From NCBI GenBank assembly GCA_021372785.1, contig JAJFTT010000067.1, positions 1-64,000 on the forward strand: a DNA stretch of 64,000 nucleotides, given 5' to 3'. This DNA is from Negativicutes bacterium (lineage in GTDB: Bacteria; Bacillota; JAAYKD01). Shown piece by piece: positions 44,000 to 52,800 of the stretch (position 1 is the first letter of the stretch; every line of letters starts with the position of its first letter). The notes under the pieces were generated by a model. It made no database searches. It was not told where the DNA came from and worked only from the letters and a program-made list of their open reading frames with translations. The position numbers and the translations under genes were made by a program.

Positions 44000-46900
44000 A
44001 TGTATCATCCCTATACCATCAAAATTCTGCTTACCCCCGCTATGTCTGACCTGCAGAAAACACTGACTCTGGAATTGGCGATTTGGCTGGGTTTTCACAG
44101 CCTTTCCCTGGAATTTCCCGTCGCTGTCAGGCAGATGACCAGCAGGGAGGAGAATCTGCTTTATCTGCAGGCCGCCGATCAAACAGACGACGCGTTCAGC
44201 ATCCTGCAGCAGCAAAACAAAGTCATCGTTGCCATTCGGGGCTTACAGGATCTGCCGGCGGCTCTGACCGATTTGAACAGCAAGGCGGACGCGCTGCTGC
44301 ATATTCGTTTGCCGCAGGCGGCCGGGCAGCGGCCGGGCGGTTTGAAAGCAAGTAAAGCACCGGAAGATTACCGTCCTGTCGGCGCGCTGCCGCCGCAGCG
44401 CGGTCTGGCCGATCTATTTTCTCCGGGAGTTTTTTTAAAAGACAGCGATCATAATGGCCTCCCGGACCAGCTGGATTTGCATTTCCTGCTGCCGGCAAAC
44501 TGTGACGACAGCACGCTGATCGCCGCCTGCAACTTTGCTGCCCGTTTCGGCATGGAAACCACCTCCTATACGCTGCCGGTCACAGTCAGCCAAGCGTCAG
44601 CCGGTAATTTGCTTGTTTTCCAAACGCAAGCCAGCTGCAGCATCAAACTGATTTCCGCACCGGAAAGCAGCCGGCTGCTGATCAGCGGCAGCGGAGCCGA
44701 ATTGGAAACTTGCTCGGCAGAATTCTGCAAGCGTTTCCCCGCTCTCTGCGACGACCAAACCTGGCAGGATTTTTTGCAGCAAACGGAAGACGATCTCTGC
44801 CTGCAGACACTGAATGGTCAGACAGCGGCGCTGCAGATGCTGAGCGAAGCGGAGGATCCTCCCTTGCTCTGTTATACCTCTCCTGCCGACCCGAAGGAAT
44901 TGGCCAGTCTACAGCGGGAGTATCCAACCATGCAATTCTTCAATCACAAAGCATCCCGGACGGTTTACAGCAAAGCCTATGATCTGCCCTGGGAAGCGGA
45001 TGTGCTGCGCCGACTGCTGTCGGAGGCGGTTTATCCGTTGCTGCAGGCCGGTGATCACATCGAACTTGAGGCTGCTCTGAGCGAAGATGCCGCCTGCCGT
45101 CAGCAGCTTGCCGCAGAAATTCAGGATCAGCTGCAAAAACAAGGCCTGCAGACCGATCGTTTTCACTTGCTTTGCGCTTATAAACAGGGTTATAGTTGGT
45201 TGGAAGAAGTCATCCTGCCGCAGCTGCAGCGGCTGGATTCGCTCCACCACATTGAAATTGCCTTCAGGGCCTTTTTACCGGAAGGGAAAACGGAATGGCT
45301 GGATCAGGATGGCGCTACCCCCATCCATAACCATCTGACAACGGCCACAACAGAGCAATGGCATGACCTGCCGCTGCGCTATCTGCAGGAACTTTATCCC
45401 GCCGATGATCTGTTGAGCAGTCGGCTCGCGCTGCCGCGCAGTGCGATTCAATTCCTTGCCTACAAAGGCACGGCGAATCTGACCTACGAAGTAACCGCCT
45501 TTGACCAAAACAACACGCTTTTGCTGCGGGAGCATTATCTCGCCGCCTGGCAGAGCCGCCCTTATCTCGACGCTTATCCCGCTCTCGGGCTCGTCCATCC
45601 CGCCTGCGGTTACCTGAAGGTTCGCCGCAATGGAACGCCGGTATTCGAGCAAATGATCGATACCGATCTGACCACGATTTGGAATCTTTATCAGCAGGAA
45701 ATCCTGCCCGACTGCCGCCATTATATCGAAGCAAAGCTGCCGCAGCAGGTCAGCCTAACAGATCAGCCTTTCTTTTCGCAACTGCGTTTGGAGATTGAAG
45801 TCAGCGAACCGGATGAAAAACTGCCCTGGCGGCAGGATCTGCTTTCGTCGCTTGATGCTATGCATGAAGATCTTTACTTTGCCGGCAGCGATTTCTTTAA
45901 AGCTTACGGTTTAAGCCGCTGCCAAGAGCAATTCACCGCCCCCGGATTGATCCTGCCTCTGCTCCATCAGCGGCAAGGCAAGCCGACCTTGCGCGTCACC
46001 CTATTGGAGCAGATAGAGAAAAAGCCTCTGCTGCTCACGCAAAGCGGCCGGCAATATCGCGCTTTGCCCAAAGGTTCTGTGAAAACCATCCTGCGGCAAT
46101 TGGATTGGCAGCAGGATCATTTCCGGGCTCAGATTGCCGTGGAAGATTGGCGCAGTCAAAGCGATGAATTCGATTTCCATCGCTTGCTGCATTTTTACAC
46201 AAAATGGATCGGCAAAAAGGCAGCGCAGGAAGAAATCTCCTACTTCCCCGTCCGGCAAATGATTTTTACCTTGGCCAATGACCCTCAGCCAACCGTCTAT
46301 CCGCTCGATTTGCCGCAAAAACAGTTGCTGCGTCCGCCGCTGTCAATCCGGCAAATTGATTTACAGGAACACAGCGTGATTGGTTATGAGGAATATCTCG
46401 CCATCATGGAGCAGCTGAAATCGGTGCCGGGTTTACGCGTTCTGCCGCTGGCCAGGAGTGTTTTGGGCAAAGTGATTTATGGCGTCGAACTGCTGCCGCA
46501 AGCCGGCGGCTATCTGTCGCGTGTGAAGCGGCTGAGCTTGCTGCCTTCCGAAATTATTCTCTGCCGCCATCATGCCAATGAAGTCTCCAGTACAAATGCC
46601 GCGTTCCTGCTGCTGAAAGAACTCCTGAGCAATCCCCTCTATCAGAACCTGGCGGAGCAAATCAGCCTTGCGATCATTCCCCTGGAAAACCCCGACGGCG
46701 CTGCGCTGCATCACGAACTGCAGCTGGAACATCCCAATTGGAAACTGCATGTCGCCCGTTTCAACGCGCTCGGGCGCGATTTCACTTCCGAATATTTCCA
46801 CCCCGATACGATTCACAGCGAAGCCTTGGCTTTCAGTAAGCTCTGGCTACGCAATCTGCCCGATGTGGTGATTGATAATCATGGCGTACCCAGTCACGAA

Positions 46901-47443
46901 TGGGATCAGCAGTATTCCGGTTATACTTCGCCGGGATTCAAAGGCTTCTGGCTGCCGCGCGCGCTGCTCTACGGTTATTTTTGGACAGTAGATCATGCCG
47001 ACTTTACTTCCAATTTAGCGGTCAATCAAAAGATCGCGGAGGTCATTGCCGAGAGCATCAACCGGGATCCGGAAATTTCCGCCTGGAACAGCGAATGGCG
47101 CGAACGTTTTGAAAAGTATGCGCATGCCTGGCTGCCGCGGCTGTTCCCTGCCGATTATGTGCAGAACATGATCAATTACCGGATCCCTTACACGCTCAAT
47201 TATCAACATCACTATGCCGCAATCCGCTGCCCCTGGATTACCGCCGTCTCCTATACATCGGAAGTGGCCGATGAAACAGCACAGGGGGATTATCTCTATC
47301 TCTGCGCCAGGACCCACCTGCTGCAGGATCTGGCTGTGATCCAAATGCTCTGCCGCAGCCGCAGTGCCTTCACTGATTTCAGCATCGAAAATGATGGGAC
47401 CCTGACGCTGCAGCTGCGCCGGCAGCGACCGCTGCTTTGCTGA
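44000..47443 (+). CDS. Large M14-type zinc carboxypeptidase-like protein
   Basis: The 1147-residue protein has a C-terminal M14-like peptidase region (~800-1147). The zinc motif H858-A-N-E861 (HHANEVSST) has a third ligand H961 in VIDNHGVPSHEW, and YFHPDTIHSEA lies between them. The first ~800 residues are not recognisable to me. They include D148-S-D-H-N-G-L-P-D-Q-L-D, which resembles a calcium-binding loop, and sections with a GG/QL-rich helical character. No signal peptide is seen. The start at 44000 follows GAAGG, and a longer frame to 43973 lacks a better site. The substrate (peptide or cell-wall peptide) is unknown. Confidence 0.8.
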   Translation: MYHPYTIKILLTPAMSDLQKTLTLELAIWLGFHSLSLEFPVAVRQMTSREENLLYLQAADQTDDAFSILQQQNKVIVAIRGLQDLPAALTDLNSKADALLHIRLPQAAGQRPGGLKASKAPEDYRPVGALPPQRGLADLFSPGVFLKDSDHNGLPDQLDLHFLLPANCDDSTLIAACNFAARFGMETTSYTLPVTVSQASAGNLLVFQTQASCSIKLISAPESSRLLISGSGAELETCSAEFCKRFPALCDDQTWQDFLQQTEDDLCLQTLNGQTAALQMLSEAEDPPLLCYTSPADPKELASLQREYPTMQFFNHKASRTVYSKAYDLPWEADVLRRLLSEAVYPLLQAGDHIELEAALSEDAACRQQLAAEIQDQLQKQGLQTDRFHLLCAYKQGYSWLEEVILPQLQRLDSLHHIEIAFRAFLPEGKTEWLDQDGATPIHNHLTTATTEQWHDLPLRYLQELYPADDLLSSRLALPRSAIQFLAYKGTANLTYEVTAFDQNNTLLLREHYLAAWQSRPYLDAYPALGLVHPACGYLKVRRNGTPVFEQMIDTDLTTIWNLYQQEILPDCRHYIEAKLPQQVSLTDQPFFSQLRLEIEVSEPDEKLPWRQDLLSSLDAMHEDLYFAGSDFFKAYGLSRCQEQFTAPGLILPLLHQRQGKPTLRVTLLEQIEKKPLLLTQSGRQYRALPKGSVKTILRQLDWQQDHFRAQIAVEDWRSQSDEFDFHRLLHFYTKWIGKKAAQEEISYFPVRQMIFTLANDPQPTVYPLDLPQKQLLRPPLSIRQIDLQEHSVIGYEEYLAIMEQLKSVPGLRVLPLARSVLGKVIYGVELLPQAGGYLSRVKRLSLLPSEIILCRHHANEVSSTNAAFLLLKELLSNPLYQNLAEQISLAIIPLENPDGAALHHELQLEHPNWKLHVARFNALGRDFTSEYFHPDTIHSEALAFSKLWLRNLPDVVIDNHGVPSHEWDQQYSGYTSPGFKGFWLPRALLYGYFWTVDHADFTSNLAVNQKIAEVIAESINRDPEISAWNSEWRERFEKYAHAWLPRLFPADYVQNMINYRIPYTLNYQHHYAAIRCPWITAVSYTSEVADETAQGDYLYLCARTHLLQDLAVIQMLCRSRSAFTDFSIENDGTLTLQLRRQRPLLC

Positions 47444-47588
47444 TTGCAGAAGACAACCGCTGATTCCGCTCTCCGGCTGCCTTTTGCAGAGCGGCGCCGG
47501 TAAATAACGGGCCGAACAGAAGGAACCTGCGGTCACCGACACGAAATAATAAAAACCGCTTACACCGGAAAAATGAAGGAGAACGATC

Positions 47589-48467
47589 ATGCGCAGCGAG
47601 CAGGAAATGCTGGATTTGCTTCTCAGCACAGCCGAACACGATGAGAGAATCCGTGCGGTTTATCTCAACGGTTCCCGGGCAAATGTCAAGGTCCCGAAAG
47701 ATATCTTTCAGGATTTTGATATCGTTTATGTGGTCACGGAGACCGCTTCCTTTTTAGCCGATCCCCATTGGCTCAAGCGGTTTGGTGAAATCCTGATTAT
47801 GGAAGAACCGGATCGCCTGGATCGGGCCTTGGGACAACCCCGCGATTTCTCAGAGCGCTATGCCTGGCTGATGCAGTTTACCGACGGCAACCGCATCGAT
47901 CTTTCTATCCTGACCAAAGCGGCGATGCGAAAAGAATTCGGTCGCGACAGTCTGAGCGTTGTCCTGCTTGATAAAGAGGCGCTGCTGCCGGAAATCCCGG
48001 CTGCCAATGACGGCGATTATCTCGTACAGCGGCCAAGCCAGGCGATTTTTGATTGCCGCTGTATCGATTTTTACTGGGTGGCGCCGTACATCGCCAAAGG
48101 ACTTTGGCGCAATGAATTGCTCTACGCCCTGGATTATTTTCAATCTCAAAAAGTTAAGCTGATCACTATGCTGAACTGGCAGGTCGGTACGGAAACCGAC
48201 TTCACGGTTTCCACCGGAAAATCCGGAAAATATCTGAAAAATTATTTGTCGCCGCAAACCTGGCAAAAATTGCTGGCAACCTACCCCGGCAGCGAGGAAA
48301 CCGCACTTTGGCAGGCCTTATTTACGATGATGGACTTATTTGAAGAAACCGCCCAAACGGTGGCGGTACGGCTGCAGTTTTCTTATGATCAAAGATTAGC
48401 CCGCAACAGTAAATCTTTCGTCCGCCATATTTACGAACTGCCCCGCAACGCCAAAGAGATTTATTAA
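47589..48467 (+). CDS. Aminoglycoside 6-adenylyltransferase-like nucleotidyltransferase, ANT(6) family
   Basis: The 292-residue protein aligns by eye along its whole length with ANT(6)/AadE. The start MRSEQEMLDLLLSTAEHDER and the nucleotidyltransferase motif YLNGSRANVKVPKD...FDIVYVV (catalytic D-x-D-like) fit. IKGLCR-type AKGLWRNELLYALDYF and LNWQVGTETDF also fit. This family adenylylates streptomycin, but chromosomal homologues are common in Bacillota and may not confer resistance. GAAGGAG precedes the ATG. It is a lone gene, 145 nt after the peptidase. Confidence 0.9.
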   Translation: MRSEQEMLDLLLSTAEHDERIRAVYLNGSRANVKVPKDIFQDFDIVYVVTETASFLADPHWLKRFGEILIMEEPDRLDRALGQPRDFSERYAWLMQFTDGNRIDLSILTKAAMRKEFGRDSLSVVLLDKEALLPEIPAANDGDYLVQRPSQAIFDCRCIDFYWVAPYIAKGLWRNELLYALDYFQSQKVKLITMLNWQVGTETDFTVSTGKSGKYLKNYLSPQTWQKLLATYPGSEETALWQALFTMMDLFEETAQTVAVRLQFSYDQRLARNSKSFVRHIYELPRNAKEIY

Positions 48468-48515
48468 AAACGCAGCGCCGCACTGCAGGCTGCTATTTCT
48501 GAATAAGGAGAAAAG

Positions 48516-49667
48516 GTGAATTCTATGAAAGTTTTATTTTTATACCTTCCCACCGGACAGGGACATTATTCCACCTCCAAAGCCATGGCCGACTATCTGC
48601 AGGAACAAGGCGTCACTTGTGAGCTGCTCGACGTCTATGAGCAAATTGCTCCTTTGTTGAATGAAACTGTTTCCCGGGGTTATTTGCTCAGTGCTTCTTA
48701 TGCGAAGCCGGCTTATCAAAAAATCTATCAAATCATGGATCGGGTGACCAAACCTGCTTCCCCTTATTCGCCGACTCAGCTGATCACCCGCCTGCTGACG
48801 CACGAAATACAGGATTATATTCTCAATTTCCAGGCGGATGTGATCATCAGCTCGCATGTTTTTGCCTCCTGCATGCTCAATCTGATCAAAAAACGGGGAT
48901 TGCTGCCAAATACCCTGACCGTGAATATCATCACAGACTTTACGGTTCACCCGCTCTGGCAGGAATGCACCGACATGGATTACTTTGTGGTTGCCAGCGA
49001 ACTCTTAGCCTACGGTTTGCAGCGCAAAGGGATTTCGCTCAGCAAAATGCTGCCCTTTGGCATTCCGGTTCATCCGAAATTCTCGCAGCGCGTGGAACAA
49101 AAAGAAGCCCGGCGTCAATTGGATTTAGATCCGGAAAAAAAGACGTTATTGATCATGAGCGGCTCCATGGGATTCGGGCATCTGGATGAAACCATTGAAA
49201 AATTGGATTTGCTGCCGCTTGATTATCAGGCTTTGGTGGTTTGCGGCAATAATAAACGCATCTACAATTTATTGAAAAAGATTCGGGTCAAAAAAGATTT
49301 CCGTATTTACGGTTTTGTCGACAATGTGGATTTGATGATGGATGCCGCCGATTGCATCATCACGAAACCAGGCGGTTTAACTTCATCAGAGGCTCTGGCA
49401 AAAGGGTTGCCAATGATTATGATCAATCCGATTCCCGGTCAGGAAATCCGCAATGTTGAATTCATGCTGAACAATGGGTTGGCGCTCCATGTTACTCCCA
49501 CTTTTCCTCTGGAAGAAGCAGTCTACAATTTGTTTTCCAATCAATTGAGAGTCAGAATTCTGCGGGATACCATTCAGCTGTTAGGGAAAAGAACCGCTAC
49601 CCAGGAGCTCTGCGGATTTATCATGCATTGGTATGAGCAGAAAACGGCTCAAACCGGTCAAAATTGA
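48516..49667 (+). CDS. MGDG synthase-like glycosyltransferase (GT28 type)
   Basis: The 383-residue protein resembles monogalactosyldiacylglycerol synthase and processive diacylglycerol glucosyltransferase UgtP. The N-terminal glycine loop is LPTGQGHYSTSKAM. The donor-site motifs are GSMGFGHLDE, YGFVDNVDLMMDAADCIITK and KPGGLTSSEALAKGLPMI. It probably makes glycolipids at the inner face of the membrane. The GTG at 48516 follows AAGGAG; an ATG three codons later is also possible. It ends at two tandem terminators. Confidence 0.88.
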   Translation: MNSMKVLFLYLPTGQGHYSTSKAMADYLQEQGVTCELLDVYEQIAPLLNETVSRGYLLSASYAKPAYQKIYQIMDRVTKPASPYSPTQLITRLLTHEIQDYILNFQADVIISSHVFASCMLNLIKKRGLLPNTLTVNIITDFTVHPLWQECTDMDYFVVASELLAYGLQRKGISLSKMLPFGIPVHPKFSQRVEQKEARRQLDLDPEKKTLLIMSGSMGFGHLDETIEKLDLLPLDYQALVVCGNNKRIYNLLKKIRVKKDFRIYGFVDNVDLMMDAADCIITKPGGLTSSEALAKGLPMIMINPIPGQEIRNVEFMLNNGLALHVTPTFPLEEAVYNLFSNQLRVRILRDTIQLLGKRTATQELCGFIMHWYEQKTAQTGQN

Positions 49668-49763
49668 AATTCGTCCGCCGCCGCCAATGCCTTGCAGCAG
49701 AGATCATTTCCAGAGACCATCCGACCGGATCCCCACAATTTTCTCATCCATAATAAACGATAC

Positions 49764-49817
49764 CAAAAAAACAGAGCCTTGTGTCTGCTTTTGGCAGCCG
49801 CTTGGCTCTGTTTTTGG
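49764..49817. terminator. First of two tandem terminators
   Basis: CAAAAAAACAGAGCC (49764-49778) pairs with GGCTCTGTTTTTG (49804-49816). It has flanking A and T tracts, so it can act both ways between the convergent glycosyltransferase and giant gene 2. Confidence 0.8.
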
Positions 49818-49844
49818 GGGCTGTTTTGTTGCAGCCCCTTTTTT
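49816..49844 (+). terminator. Second of two tandem terminators
   Basis: GGGGGCTG-TTTTGTT-GCAGCCCC is followed by TTTTTT on the plus strand. It overlaps the end of the first hairpin by two bases, so the two structures compete at their boundary. Confidence 0.75.
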
Positions 49845-49865
49845 CTGCTTTTTACCTTCCACTGC

Positions 49866-52800
49866 CTAGGCAATCAAATGAATACTGCTTTCACTGCTGT
49901 CGGCCAGCGGCTGCAAACTGCTGAGCGTATCGATCAGGAAGACCTTGCAGCGTCCGCCCGCAGGCAGCGCTTTGAATGAGATCTCTTTGTCCACTTCAGC
50001 CGTATGCGCAAGACCGATGTCGCTTTCCGTCTTGACTTCCGTCATGCGGCCGTTGGCATCATAGACTGCGACCACCAACATGAGATTCGCGTCTGCTCCG
50101 GAATGGTTGCCGAGTGTGACCCGAGTGGTCAGGGCGGTCGGATCAAGCTCCAGTGCCCGCGTATAAATCGTCTGCGGATAGAGAACCAGCGCAGCGGAGC
50201 TTGTCGGTAAGGATGCATAGGAGGTTTCGCTTGCCTTGATTCGGGCAGCAAAGATATGACTTTCGAAATTGCTGACCGCAAAGAAGACATTCGTATCCTG
50301 CCAGCTGCCCTCGTCGATCTGATATTCCGCGCCATCGATTGGGCTGACCGTTACCGTATGGTCAGCCGTTTGGCTGACCGCCAGATTGCCCGGTGCGCCC
50401 GGCCGCGCCGGCGCCTTGAGAGGAACGATCGCGCCGGTTGCTTCTTGTTTGATATAAAGAACCGATTCCGGTGCAAAGTTCGCTCCGCTGGCTACCGCAA
50501 CTCCGTTGAAATCCGCTGCGGTATTGGCTTGATAACCTGCCTCTAAGCTGAGTGTTTCCGCTGCGTAATTGATCGTCACACCGTCAGGCACTAAAACGAC
50601 TGTTTGGGTTACCGCCGCGCCGGCTACTGTGACCGGCAGGGTGACCGCTTGATAGCCATCCGCGCTGATTGTCAGGTTGTAGTCGCCATTACTGAGTAAT
50701 TGTGCGGTTTGGTTACCGGTCACAACCCACTCCGTTGCTCCCAGCATGACTTTCAGGTGATTGCTGTCTTCCGTTTTTTCTAACCCCGTATTGAGCTGAT
50801 TTTGCAGCTTGATGGTCAGCAGGAAGTTAGCCGTCGTATCATTCGCCAGACTGACTGCCTTTACGGCATCCTGCGTCACCGCAAGCTCAAATGTTTGACT
50901 GAGATAACCCACTTTGCTGATGGTGCAGTCATAGGTTGCCAGCGGCAGCTGCAGCGTCAGTTGACCTGCGGCGTTGGTATCACCCGAGGTCACCAGCACT
51001 GCCGCTTTGGTTTTGATTTCCACTTTGGCATTGGCTACGGCATTCGCAGCACTGCTGACGGTATAGGTAATGTTAGCAGATTTCTGTAAGAGAACTATGA
51101 TGCTGCGGTCATCCGCCTGAATATTTTTCGAATCATTCACGCTGAGATAACCGGTCTTGCTGACTGTATACCTATAATTTCCTGCCGCAAGCTCGGTGGA
51201 AACGGTTCCGTTGAGATCGGTTGTCAAATCTACTCCGTTAATGCTCACGGTAGCTCCTGCGATCGGCGTGGAAGCTTCCATTACAGTGAACACAGCCGTA
51301 ATGACATCGCCCAGGATTACATCATACGTCTCCGTTGCGAGCAAACCTACTTCATTCTCCGCGCTGATGCGCAGATTATTGGTGCCGCCGGTCAGCGGTG
51401 TCGCCAGATTCACTTCGTAGAGTTTCTCCGTGCGGTTCCAGGCAGCGTTCATACCGCTGCCATTGACATCCACTTGAATGCTTTCCTCAACGACTGCGCT
51501 TTCCCCATCGAAAACTTCAAAGCGAATTTGGCTGACTGGGTTGCTCAGTTCCACACCGGCATAGGGGGATAATAGGGTGATCTCGGGAGCGGTGGTATCA
51601 TAATAATCGATATTGACGCTTACCGCTGTACTGGCCTCGCTCAGCACGCCGTTGGCGGCCGCCGCTTTGGCATACAGGGTCAGGCGGCCGCCGGTTGCTG
51701 TTAAGAATTCTTCCGTCATTTCCAGGACCAGATCCATGCTATAGCCGCCCCCGGCATCCGCCGTAAGCACAGCATAAACCTGATCGGCCGCATCCGCCAG
51801 CTCACTGCCCGGCTCTGTTGTGTAAATATAGATTCTTTCTCCCGGCATTGCCGAACCGCTGACCGTAACGGTGTTGGCGGCCGCAGCATTGACTTCGGCC
51901 GCAAAGCCGGGCGCATTCGGCACAGCGGTATCCAGTTTCAAAGCAAGCGGAATGACTAAAGTATAGCTTCCATCCCCGTTTGCAGTCCAGCCAGTGTGTG
52001 TTGCATAACCGGTATTAAACGCTTCCGCCGTCAAATGAATGCTTAGGCTGCCGGTGTAAATGCCGTCGGCACGATCCGGGTTCGGTTTGATCACCAATGC
52101 GAGCTGTTTGCCCGTCCCGGCCGGAATGGCAAACGGCTGATTCTGCACTTCATTCTTCGCATTCCGGATGGTCATCTCGCTGCCGGCGATTTTTATCGTC
52201 GCGTCGCTCTGCAGGCTTAAATCGCTGACCGTGAAGGTGATTCCCGTCAGATCATGCAGTAACCCGGTTTCATACAGGTTGATCGGAATGGTTGCCTGCC
52301 ATTCTCCGCTTGAATTTTGTGCTGCCTGAACGTTGGTATACTGCGTATAGATACCGGCAACTGTGCCGTAATTCGGATGTTCCACCACCTGCAGCGCAAA
52401 GCCCTGTTCGCTTGCCGCACCGTTGCTCACCGTCACCGTATAAGTTCCGGCTGCCGGATCGCTGATTAAAACGAAATCCGCTGGATTGATCAGATCGGCA
52501 AAAGCACTCACAGGCTGCCCTTGGCTGTCGCTGACGCTCAGGCTGACCCCGCTGCCGCTGATAGCGGCGCAGAAGATACGCAGGATCGTGCCGGCTGATT
52601 TACTGATCGTGACTGTTTGACTGTCCACGACCTCAGCAACCTCCACCACTTGACCGTTCATAACCGCCTCAATTTTGCCAGCCAGGTATCCACCCAACGG
52701 CTGAGAGGTCTTAACGGCAGCTGCCGTCTCACTCTTCATCTGGGCTAAAGTTGCCGCCCTGTGGGCATTGAAGGCCGCCGTGTAAGGTCCATAAGTCGGG

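Noticed and set aside
43662-44000. 112-codon frame before the M14 gene
   Set aside because: It has low-complexity K/S/Q-rich content and no ribosome site, and its end runs to the M14 start. The 28-codon transposase relic in another frame explains part of it better.
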